Part shown: positions 33,398 through 41,549 of the stretch, in pieces
Layout of the letters: each line of letters starts with the position of its first letter
How positions within the stretch are numbered: the first letter of the stretch is position 1
Made by a program: the position numbers and the translations under genes
From: Prolixibacteraceae bacterium
Lineage (GTDB): Bacteria > Bacteroidota > Bacteroidia > Bacteroidales > Prolixibacteraceae
DNA: 64,000 nucleotides
Reading direction: 5' to 3'
Assembly (NCBI GenBank): GCA_028282705.1
Contig: JANQHI010000006.1
Span: forward strand, 1 to 64,000
Notes under the pieces: generated by a model
Database searches by the model: none
The model's input: only the letters and a program-made list of their open reading frames with translations
Told to the model about the DNA's origin: nothing

Positions 33398-34417
33398 ATG
33401 AAAAAAATTAAATTATTAATGGTATTAACAATGGTATTAGCAATTTTTAATGCCTGCCAAAAGGATGAAATTGTAATTGAGGATATTGCAATAGAAAAAT
33501 TTACTGACCCAATGTTTCAAGAACTGAACAATATTGTTTTTTCCGTTGAAAACAACAGGCTTGTATTTGAAAGTGAGGAAGATTTCCAAAAATGCATTGA
33601 CTTCCTCGCCAATCTTGGTGATGAGAATTTTCCTGCATTTGAGGAATTTATAGGATTTGAAAGTTTTAGAAAAAAGTTCGAAAACAATGTTGAGAAGTCT
33701 TCTCTTTTTGTTGATGAATTGTACACAACCATGTTAAATCCTGAGATGGAAATTGTTATTGGAAAGCACTTATTTAGAGAAAATCCACTTACAAAACAAA
33801 CCTTAGCTTTTGAGGTAGAATTTAGTGAAAACTGCGAATTAAAGAATCATATTTCGGAGTCATCTGACTTAATATTTTCATGGGAAGAGGAGGCATTTGC
33901 CATTATAAGAGGTGAAGAGGTAGAGCCATGGCTTAAGGGTGCATGCAAAAGAAATGACGATAATAAACATGATTTCAATATTCAATCCTATACTTATCCT
34001 CCTCCTGTGCAAAATGCACCTTATGGATATAAAGTAGAGGTAAAATCTAAACTTAATTTTCAAGTTACAGCAATCTTTAAATCAATTATTGCAAAAATAA
34101 AAACCGAGAGTTTTGAACATGCTGGCATGATTATTCATGGTCAACTATTTACAATTAAAATTTCAATGAATGGGAACTATGAATATGATAGACATAGGGA
34201 AAGCAAAAGAAGTGGAACGATAAGCGATTACAAAATAACAAATAGTAGCCAAGATGGCATTAGTTGGAGACCATTTTATGGGACAAGAAGGGTAAACTGT
34301 TATGATATAAACGTAAACTTCAAATGGGAGGTTTGGAGTAATTGGTCTGCCCCCCAGTATTATGGATTAAGTGAAAATAAAACACTTGTTTTACAATGTA
34401 ACGCTAATAGGTGCTAA
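33398..34417 (+). CDS. Lipoprotein of unknown function, 339 aa
   Basis: A signal peptide with lipobox (VLTMVLAIFNAC, Cys20) predicts a lipid-anchored surface or periplasmic protein. Residues about 30-130 are helical and acidic (MFQELNNIVFSVENNRLVFE, EDFQKCIDFLANLGDENFPA) and resemble N-terminal parts of other Bacteroidota lipoproteins. The C-terminal half is basic and beta-rich (KVEVKSKLNFQVTAIFKSII, RRVNCYDINVNFKWEVW). I know no function. It precedes the outer-membrane receptor locus on the same strand but 155 bp separates them. Confidence 0.7.
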   Translation: MKKIKLLMVLTMVLAIFNACQKDEIVIEDIAIEKFTDPMFQELNNIVFSVENNRLVFESEEDFQKCIDFLANLGDENFPAFEEFIGFESFRKKFENNVEKSSLFVDELYTTMLNPEMEIVIGKHLFRENPLTKQTLAFEVEFSENCELKNHISESSDLIFSWEEEAFAIIRGEEVEPWLKGACKRNDDNKHDFNIQSYTYPPPVQNAPYGYKVEVKSKLNFQVTAIFKSIIAKIKTESFEHAGMIIHGQLFTIKISMNGNYEYDRHRESKRSGTISDYKITNSSQDGISWRPFYGTRRVNCYDINVNFKWEVWSNWSAPQYYGLSENKTLVLQCNANRC

Positions 34418-34572
34418 ATCAAATGAGTTACCTCTAATATATGTATTAAATATCTTTCTGATAAATTTATGACTTGAAAGCATACTCTTTATAAAAAGAG
34501 AAAAATCAATATTAGGGGTAACACAATTTTATATAACATGGTAAGTAATTAGTTAAACAATCTTAATAAATT

Positions 34573-35127
34573 ATGAATAAAAGAACAACTATTTTTTTTG
34601 TCATCATTCTTTTAACGAAAATTTCAATAAATGGATTATGCCAAAATAAGCCATCACTTAACCAAAGAAAATTTCAAATTGAAAATATGGTAATGGCTAC
34701 CACAACACAGGGCGGATTTTTCCCAATTTTCAATAATGAGTTCAGCCTTAGTTATCGTTTTATTGATTTCTTTTCTGCAGGCCTATTTTATGACTATTAC
34801 CATGACTCGCATGAGCTTGATAAAGGAAAACTTGTAAGTAATGAACATTTACCTGGAATTCGTGTAGGAATATCTCTAATATCATTAAAAAATTATTTTA
34901 CAAAGCACAATGTATGGCCAAGGTTTGGTATTCACATTGTGTCTTATTTAAGTTACAATACAGGAGGTATACATCTATCTTATACAGACAAAAAAGATCT
35001 GCAAAAATGGGTTAATTATTATAAATTAAATTTAACATATAACATAATCCAAACATTTTATTTATCAACCAGTGTTGGCCTGTTAAACACAAACAGGATT
35101 ATGCTTGGTGGAGGCATTAAATTCTAG
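34573..35127 (+). CDS. Small outer-membrane beta-barrel protein, 184 aa
   Basis: It has a signal peptide (IFFVIILLTKISINGLC) and alternating hydrophobic/aromatic strands typical of a small porin-like barrel (NEFSLSYRFIDFFSAGLFYD, FYLSTSVGLLNTNRIMLGGG), ending in IKF with a C-terminal Phe, a barrel-assembly signal. Not obviously homologous to the three later barrel paralogs. It ends 3 bp before the DUF4249 gene, so it starts this operon. Confidence 0.7.
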   Translation: MNKRTTIFFVIILLTKISINGLCQNKPSLNQRKFQIENMVMATTTQGGFFPIFNNEFSLSYRFIDFFSAGLFYDYYHDSHELDKGKLVSNEHLPGIRVGISLISLKNYFTKHNVWPRFGIHIVSYLSYNTGGIHLSYTDKKDLQKWVNYYKLNLTYNIIQTFYLSTSVGLLNTNRIMLGGGIKF

Positions 35128-35130
35128 GAT

Positions 35131-36036
35131 ATGAAATATAAAGCTTTAACCTCTCTATTTTTATACTTTTTAGGTTTAACCTCTTGCCTTAAAATTATAG
35201 AAGTTGATTTGCCTGAGCTGAAAAATAAACCTGTGGTTAATTGCCTCTTTACCAATAACATCCCTTTTAAAGTACATTTAAGTTTGCCAAAACCTCCTAC
35301 TGATACAGCATATACCAACATTGCAAATGCCATGGTGCAAATAAAAGATGAAAATGGCAAAGTAACCCAATTGCCTTACAATGAAGATGGCTTTTATAGT
35401 ACTACCTCCCTGTTGCCTGAACCAGGTGTTTTGTATACAATTTCTGTTAATATACCGGGATATCCTGCACTAATTGCCAGTGATAGTATTCCTAAAGGGA
35501 ATCCCAATATAGATTCCTATTTTACCAAGTCGCAATTTGGGTATCAGGAAGAAATGGAAGTTCCTTACTCTAGGTGCTGTATCAATTTTTCAGTTACAAA
35601 AAAAAACTACTACCTGGGCATTGATGATATTTATGGCGAAAATACCCAACCTTTAATTGATCTAGATGGGAGTCATCTATGGATATATGGTATATTTAGT
35701 GACCACCCTGCCCTTACTACTGAAGCTCCTGAATACTATTTTGAAGATTTTTTAATGTTCAAAAATAATTTGTACAATACCCAGGGATTTCAATTTTATT
35801 TTAACTTTTACTCCTATCCCGATTTTTTTAGGTTATTTAACTTATCCCCTACTTGCTTTAAGTATTTAAAAACCTGGCTTATCCATGATTATACCAAAGA
35901 GTATGATTTTTGGGAGGTTTATGAACCATTACCTATGTTTTCAAATATTGAAAATGGGCTAGGCATTTTTGCAGGCTATTCTTTTAAGCTTTATGAAATG
36001 TACCCTGACACAACAATCTTTATGAAAAATGACTAA
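35131..36036 (+). CDS. DUF4249 lipoprotein (first copy)
   Basis: A 301-residue DUF4249 protein: lipobox signal (LFLYFLGLTSC, Cys at about 19), then EVDLPELKNKPVVNCLFTNN, a beta-sandwich segment (AMVQIKDENGKVTQLPYNED, LLPEPGVLYTISVNIPG) and a C-terminal part that is short for the family. In Bacteroidota these lipoproteins are encoded next to TonB-dependent receptors and may form the lid or ligand-binding partner. It overlaps the receptor gene by 8 bp. The substrate is unknown. Confidence 0.85.
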   Translation: MKYKALTSLFLYFLGLTSCLKIIEVDLPELKNKPVVNCLFTNNIPFKVHLSLPKPPTDTAYTNIANAMVQIKDENGKVTQLPYNEDGFYSTTSLLPEPGVLYTISVNIPGYPALIASDSIPKGNPNIDSYFTKSQFGYQEEMEVPYSRCCINFSVTKKNYYLGIDDIYGENTQPLIDLDGSHLWIYGIFSDHPALTTEAPEYYFEDFLMFKNNLYNTQGFQFYFNFYSYPDFFRLFNLSPTCFKYLKTWLIHDYTKEYDFWEVYEPLPMFSNIENGLGIFAGYSFKLYEMYPDTTIFMKND

Positions 36037-38389
36037 GTACCTGCTAATTACATTATTAATCTTTCAGGTATATTTTCCAGCTGCCCAGGAAAAATTTACC
36101 TTATGGGGTTTTGTAAAAGATAAAGAAACAGGAGAACCGCTCATTGGAGCTAATGTATGGTTGGCCAACACCAATATTGGTGTCTTTACAGATGTTCATG
36201 GGTTTTATAGCCTTGAAGTTTATAATACACAAAACATTGAGGTTAATGCAAGTTTTGTTGGTTATAAACTGCACCAAGAAAAAATTTCAGCACAAAAAAA
36301 TACCCAACATACTATTTTTCTAATTCCAGGCATGGGTATAGGTGAAGTTGAAGTAAAAGCCAATAACCCAATGAATAAAATTACTAAAGTTGGAGTAATG
36401 GAAATACCTGTTAAAATGGTTAAAAACCTGCCTATGTTTGGAGAGTATGATGTATTAAAGGCCATGCAACTATTGCCTGGGATACAAGGTGGTAGTGATG
36501 GCAGAAGTGGGCTTTATGTAAGAGGAGGAAGCCCTGACCAGAACCTTTTTATGCTTGATGGCACACCACTCTATTATGTAAACCACCTTGGAGGATTTGT
36601 GTCTGTTTTCCATCCTGATATTTTAAAGAATATCAAACTCTACAAAGGAGGCTTTCCTTCACGTTTTGGAGGAAGGCTTTCATCTATTATTGATTTGCGT
36701 TTAAAAGAAGGGAATAAAAAAAAACTGCATGGAAGTTATGGCGTAGGCATTGTTTCAGGAGATTTCACATTGGAAGGTCCCATTGTAAAAGACAGGACTT
36801 CCTTTATTGTTTCACTAAGAAGGGTTTGGGTAGATTTTTTGTTAAGGCCTTCTACTAAAATTGGGCTAAAATATGCCTCAATGGGATATAACTTTTATGA
36901 TATATATGGAAAAATAAGCCATGATATAAACAGTAAAAACAAGTTATACCTCAGTTTTTATGGAGGTGATGACAGACTGGGTTTTTTCTACAATAATAAA
37001 GGTGAAAAGATAAAAAATAACACCAAATATATTTGGGGAAATATACTTGCAACAAGTCGTTGGCACCATGTTTATTCGTCAAAAATATATAGTGATATAA
37101 CCCTCTTCTATACAAGGTACAGATATAAAAATAATACAAGATACAGGTCAAATAATTCTGAGGGGTATAACTTATATTCTACAGGGGTAAATGATTTGGG
37201 TTTTAAAACTGATTTTAGTTGGCATATTAAAAATAATCTTATCAGGTTTGGAGGAGGGATATCTTATAACTGGTTTAATCCCGGATTAATTAGATATAAG
37301 TCTATTGAAAACATTGAAACAAACAAAACAGTGATTGGTGTATCCAATAAAGACAATGCAACAAATACATTTGTTTATGCAGAATCTGATTATAACCCAA
37401 ACCCATGGCTGAAATTGAATATTGGGTTCAGGGCAACAAATTACCAGACCCAGGGCACCAACTTTTTCTCAGCAGAACCACGCATTTCGTTTAGCTTAAA
37501 TACCAATAAAATAGGGGTTTTAAAATTTGGGTATTCAGAAATGGTACAACCAGTACATATGTTAACCTATTCAGGAAGTGTTTTCCCTACAGACATATGG
37601 CTTCCTTCATCACCTGAAATTGCTCCTGCAAAATCTAAGCAACTTTCTGTTGGTTTTAGCAAAAAAATTAAAGAACAAGGCATTATAATTAGTCTTGAAG
37701 GCTATAATAAAAAGCTTAAAAACCTTATTGAGGTAAAAGGAGGTGTGCCCCTTGTTAATACCCAATCATGGGATGAAAATGTTGAGAAAGAAGGAATAGG
37801 CACATCCAAAGGTATAGAATTGTTTATAAAAAAAGAAACTGGGAAAAGTAAGGGATGGCTTAGTTATACCCTTTCAAAATCAGACAGGCAGTTTATGAAT
37901 ATCAACAATGGTATCCCATATGTTTTTAAATATGACAGGAAGCATGATATTTCTATTGTATTAAGCCATAGCATCTCTGAAAAAATTGATGTTTCAGCAA
38001 CTTGGCTTTATGGAAGTGGATACCCAACAACATTGCATCATGGTGTATACCAAACAATCATACCTCATGGATGGAGTTCAAGCACAATCAGCAATGAGCC
38101 TTTTGAGATGAGAGGAGAAGCTTATATATACCCAGGCAAAAATTGGTTAAAAATGCGTGATTACCATAAATTAGACATAGGTGTTAATTTGAGGAAAAAG
38201 AAGAAAAACAAAAAGGGAAATAATATACTCAGAACATGGACACTTGGGATTTATAATATCTATAACAGGCAAAACCCTGTATACTATTATTATGATTATA
38301 AAAACCAGCACAACAAAAGCCCCATTGTTATTTTCCAACAAAGTGGTTTTCCCTTCTTTCCTACCCTGAAATACTCAATTACATTTTAA
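36029..38389 (+). CDS. TonB-dependent receptor with regulatory domain (first copy)
   Basis: A 786-residue outer-membrane receptor: signal peptide (1-19), carboxypeptidase-like regulatory domain (about 22-105; GFVKDKETGEPLIGANVWLA), plug domain (about 130-225; DVLKAMQLLPGIQGG, YVRGGSPDQNLFMLDG, SRFGGRLSSIIDLRLKEGN) and a 22-strand barrel ending in LKYSITF. It is smaller than SusC but the same design. It overlaps its DUF4249 partner by 8 bp. A TonB protein is encoded at 17367-18056. The substrate cannot be told from sequence. Confidence 0.92.
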   Translation: MTKYLLITLLIFQVYFPAAQEKFTLWGFVKDKETGEPLIGANVWLANTNIGVFTDVHGFYSLEVYNTQNIEVNASFVGYKLHQEKISAQKNTQHTIFLIPGMGIGEVEVKANNPMNKITKVGVMEIPVKMVKNLPMFGEYDVLKAMQLLPGIQGGSDGRSGLYVRGGSPDQNLFMLDGTPLYYVNHLGGFVSVFHPDILKNIKLYKGGFPSRFGGRLSSIIDLRLKEGNKKKLHGSYGVGIVSGDFTLEGPIVKDRTSFIVSLRRVWVDFLLRPSTKIGLKYASMGYNFYDIYGKISHDINSKNKLYLSFYGGDDRLGFFYNNKGEKIKNNTKYIWGNILATSRWHHVYSSKIYSDITLFYTRYRYKNNTRYRSNNSEGYNLYSTGVNDLGFKTDFSWHIKNNLIRFGGGISYNWFNPGLIRYKSIENIETNKTVIGVSNKDNATNTFVYAESDYNPNPWLKLNIGFRATNYQTQGTNFFSAEPRISFSLNTNKIGVLKFGYSEMVQPVHMLTYSGSVFPTDIWLPSSPEIAPAKSKQLSVGFSKKIKEQGIIISLEGYNKKLKNLIEVKGGVPLVNTQSWDENVEKEGIGTSKGIELFIKKETGKSKGWLSYTLSKSDRQFMNINNGIPYVFKYDRKHDISIVLSHSISEKIDVSATWLYGSGYPTTLHHGVYQTIIPHGWSSSTISNEPFEMRGEAYIYPGKNWLKMRDYHKLDIGVNLRKKKKNKKGNNILRTWTLGIYNIYNRQNPVYYYYDYKNQHNKSPIVIFQQSGFPFFPTLKYSITF

Positions 38390-38498
38390 TTTTAATTCAC
38401 ATTAATTAAATTTTTCTAAGTATTTATCCCAGCCATATTTTTTAATTTTAAGCCTTTAAATAAACAGTAATCCCAATTTAACCATATTGTTATTTACC

Positions 38499-39206
38499 AT
38501 GAAAACAAAAACTCAAACATTCTTCATTTTCTTTTTCTTATGCGTTAGTTTACACCAAAGCAATGCACAAAAAAAACTAGATATAGGTTTTACTGGCGGC
38601 ATTAACAGGTATTACCCTGAAGCTGATTTTGTTGTCAAAAATCATAACAACTCTTTAAGCAATGGGCTTGGTTGGTCTGCAGGCATGTTCATTGAAAAAC
38701 ATTGGATGCTAAAATTGCACCCTGTACTAGAGTTTAGCTTTACCAGTCTGGGAAGTGATTTATACCTCCAACATAATATAATAGGACAACCTGGAAATCC
38801 TCAGGATAGGGAATACATCATTAAAGATTTAAAGAATGAAAAATTTAATTACTTCTCCTTATCAGCAGGCTTTAAATATTATGTAGGGGATAGGTGGTTC
38901 ATTTATCCGGGTTTTGAAGTTGCCAGGTCATGTAAAAAACAGGATAAATTTGAAGATATTGAGAAATATTTTGATGATTGGCGAGTTACCAACCCATTTA
39001 TTTTAACTGATGAACATACAAACCAATATGTATCTTATGCCAAAATTGGTATTGGGATCGACCTAAATAAAATAAAACTCCTCCTGGAATATGCTCATGG
39101 GCTTAATGATCAACTGGAGTTTTATGATTATGAAGCCCCCTTAGGATTTGCCCGAAAAAACAGTTACATGCAATTCAAAATCCAGGTTCCTGTTTGGAGT
39201 AAATAA
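38499..39206 (+). CDS. Outer-membrane barrel paralog 1
   Basis: A 235-residue exported protein (signal FFIFFFLCVSLHQSNAQ) with alternating strands. It shares with the next two genes the motifs NGLGWSAGMFIE, FNYFSLSAGFKYYVGD, YPGFEVARSC, AKIGIGIDLNKIKLLLEYAH and a C-terminal FKIQVPV. The repeated strands and terminal aromatic pattern indicate a small outer-membrane barrel. I chose the ATG at 38499 rather than a TTG at 38487. It lies 109 bp after the first TonB receptor. Confidence 0.75.
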   Translation: MKTKTQTFFIFFFLCVSLHQSNAQKKLDIGFTGGINRYYPEADFVVKNHNNSLSNGLGWSAGMFIEKHWMLKLHPVLEFSFTSLGSDLYLQHNIIGQPGNPQDREYIIKDLKNEKFNYFSLSAGFKYYVGDRWFIYPGFEVARSCKKQDKFEDIEKYFDDWRVTNPFILTDEHTNQYVSYAKIGIGIDLNKIKLLLEYAHGLNDQLEFYDYEAPLGFARKNSYMQFKIQVPVWSK

Positions 39207-39245
39207 TCATGCCGAAAACAAATCTATGTCTCGACTATACAAAAC

Positions 39246-39878
39246 ATGAAAACTAAGATTAAAATAATCATCCTTTTATTTTTAATTGTAACCTGTACAA
39301 TAAATATTAGTGCTCAAAGAAAATATGAGTTTGGACTAACTACTGGAGCAGTCAGATTTTACCCAGAAGTACAACATTTAGGGTCAAGTCCTAACAACTC
39401 CATGGAAAATGGGCTTGGATGGTCAGCAGGAGTATATATACAGGACAACTGGAAACCAAGGCTCTCTCAAATAGTTGAACTTAATTATTATTCCATGCAC
39501 AGTGACATTTATCTTGAGAAGTTTCCAACAGGTCCCCATGGTGGACAAACCAAGCCTATCGTAGGTGATTTTAAGAATACTTCTTTTAGCACACTATCAC
39601 TTTCTGCAGGTGTTAAATATTTTCTCAGAAAAAGTTTATTTGTTTATCCATCATTTGAAATTGCAAGGTCACTAAATAAAAAAATTGATATAAATAAGAC
39701 TTCCTATAATGCTACACTGGGAGTTGGTATTGACCTGAAGAAAATAAGTGTCTTATTGGAATATGCTTATGGTTTAAAGTACCAAAGGTTGGTTTATGAT
39801 CCTGCAGTTCCGTTTGCTTCTACACATAGGAATAAGTACCTACAATTAAAAGTACAAGTCCCAATCATAAATATGTAG
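39246..39878 (+). CDS. Outer-membrane barrel paralog 2
   Basis: A 210-residue paralog of the flanking two proteins with the same motifs (NGLGWSAGVYIQ, FSTLSLSAGVKYFLRK, YPSFEIARSL, ATLGVGIDLKKISVLLEYAY, LQLKVQVPI). It is shorter because the segment before ATLGVG is reduced. A signal peptide is present (residues 1-23). Tandem position and similarity indicate gene duplication. The function is unknown; probably an accessory of the receptor locus. Confidence 0.75.
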   Translation: MKTKIKIIILLFLIVTCTINISAQRKYEFGLTTGAVRFYPEVQHLGSSPNNSMENGLGWSAGVYIQDNWKPRLSQIVELNYYSMHSDIYLEKFPTGPHGGQTKPIVGDFKNTSFSTLSLSAGVKYFLRKSLFVYPSFEIARSLNKKIDINKTSYNATLGVGIDLKKISVLLEYAYGLKYQRLVYDPAVPFASTHRNKYLQLKVQVPIINM

Positions 39879-39903
39879 TTCATTTAAGATTAAAACCAAA
39901 ACA

Positions 39904-40632
39904 ATGACCTTTAAAAGCATGATAACATTTAAACAAACAATCATTTTAGTATTCTTCCTGTTTATTGCTATCCCATCAGTTTATGCACAAAAAAAATTAA
40001 ATATTGGTATCACTACTGGTGCAATCAGATTTTATCCAGAAGCTTCCTTTTTCCATGGTACATACAACAATTCATTGGAAAATGGTTTTGGCTGGTCAGC
40101 AGGTATTTTCTTTGAGTATCATTGGAAAACAAAAATCCATCCAATAGTTGAATTGAATTATTATAACCTGACCAGTGACCTATACCTTCATGAAACTGTT
40201 TTTTCTTTCACTGAGGATCCTCCAACCAGAAAGGATGTAATAAAAGACTTAGAAGGTGAAGCCTTTAATTATTTGTCTTTGTCATTTGGTTTTAAGTACT
40301 ATTTCGGGGAAAAATTGTATGTATATCCAGGTTTTGAGGTTGCAAGGTCATTTGACAAACCTGTTTCTTTTGACAAACTTAAAGGTTATTTTGGTGACTG
40401 GATGATTACCCAAAAGGCCATAGATATCTTAAAAGAAGAATACACCAAAAGGATTATTTCAAATGCTAAACTTGGGATTGGGCTAAATTTAAATAAACTT
40501 GACCTAATTTTGGAGTATTCCTATGGATTAAATAAACAATTAGATTTTTATGATTTTGAAATCCCCATGGGCTTTGCAAAAAGAAATAACTACCTGCAAT
40601 TAAAAGCCCAAATCCCAATACTGAAAAAATAA
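39904..40632 (+). CDS. Outer-membrane barrel paralog 3
   Basis: A 242-residue paralog with ENGFGWSAGIFFE, FNYLSLSFGFKYYFGE, YPGFEVARSF, AKLGIGLNLNKLDLILEYSY and LQLKAQIPI. The segment between YPGFEVARSF and AKLGIGL (DKLKGYFGDWMITQKAID) matches that of paralog 1, so 1 and 3 are the closer pair. An alternative start at 39922 (MITFKQ) would give a more usual signal peptide. It ends 23 bp before the second DUF4249 gene. Confidence 0.75.
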   Translation: MTFKSMITFKQTIILVFFLFIAIPSVYAQKKLNIGITTGAIRFYPEASFFHGTYNNSLENGFGWSAGIFFEYHWKTKIHPIVELNYYNLTSDLYLHETVFSFTEDPPTRKDVIKDLEGEAFNYLSLSFGFKYYFGEKLYVYPGFEVARSFDKPVSFDKLKGYFGDWMITQKAIDILKEEYTKRIISNAKLGIGLNLNKLDLILEYSYGLNKQLDFYDFEIPMGFAKRNNYLQLKAQIPILKK

Positions 40633-40655
40633 CAAAGCCATATAAAGCCAAAACA

Positions 40656-41543
40656 ATGTCCTTGAGAATAGCCATAAAAACCATGAGCATTTTAACTTTC
40701 ATCCTAATAAATGGATGTATTGAAGATGTACAGTTAAACCTTAAAGATGAAGAGCCAGAAATTGTATTAAACTGTATTTTAAACACTGGTCAGGATACAG
40801 TAACAGCATGGTTAAGTAAATCACAACTAATCTCTGAGAACAAACCCTTTGTTGCTATCAAAGATGCTGAAATATCCCTCCGAGAAGATGGTGTAACCAT
40901 TGGAGAATTTATTTGGCAGGATAGTAGTGCTTATATCCTCCCCATAAAACCAGAGCCAGGGAAAAAGTATAAAATTGAAGCAAAAGTGGGAGGAAAAACT
41001 GTGTGGGCTGAAACCAATATTCCTGATCCAGTTTTTGCCACTATTCAAATTGCAAAATACAATTTTGTTGGAAAAAATTATATGGTCAGCTTAACAGATG
41101 ACCCAAATACAACTAATTACTATTGGATTTCAGCCTATGGGAGAGAAGGCAGGGAAGAAGACCAACAATACAACATTGCTTTTGCTATCTTTTCAAATTT
41201 TTTATATGCTGATGATTTTAACCAAAGGGTATCTGAATATGGAGGATATAATTTTGAATATGAATATTACTTAAGGTTTACTGATAAAGAAATCCAAAAT
41301 AAACCTGTTGATGTGGTTTTTGTACCTGCAGGAATTAACCTTCCTCATCAGGTTTTCTTATTAAGTACTGATGTACATCTTGATAAATATATGAAGTCAA
41401 GTATCCTATTGGAGCAAATGGATATATTTGTAACAGAATCACCAAATACATATTCACCCTTTCCTGTTTATTCAAATATTTATGGAGGCACTGGTATTTT
41501 TGGCTCAATGAATAGTATATCCAAAACATTCTCAAAAAAGTAG
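40656..41543 (+). CDS. DUF4249 lipoprotein (second copy)
   Basis: A 295-residue DUF4249 lipoprotein with lipobox (SILTFILINGC, Cys at about 21), the VQLNLKDEEPEIVLNCILNT segment and LPIKPEPGKKYKIEAKVGGK in the beta-sandwich. It retains more of the family's C-terminal part (LSTDVHLDKYMKSSILLEQM, PVYSNIYGGTGIFGSMNSIS) than the first copy. It lies 6 bp before its receptor. The two DUF4249/receptor pairs flank the barrel paralogs. Confidence 0.85.
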   Translation: MSLRIAIKTMSILTFILINGCIEDVQLNLKDEEPEIVLNCILNTGQDTVTAWLSKSQLISENKPFVAIKDAEISLREDGVTIGEFIWQDSSAYILPIKPEPGKKYKIEAKVGGKTVWAETNIPDPVFATIQIAKYNFVGKNYMVSLTDDPNTTNYYWISAYGREGREEDQQYNIAFAIFSNFLYADDFNQRVSEYGGYNFEYEYYLRFTDKEIQNKPVDVVFVPAGINLPHQVFLLSTDVHLDKYMKSSILLEQMDIFVTESPNTYSPFPVYSNIYGGTGIFGSMNSISKTFSKK

Positions 41544-41549
41544 GAAGCA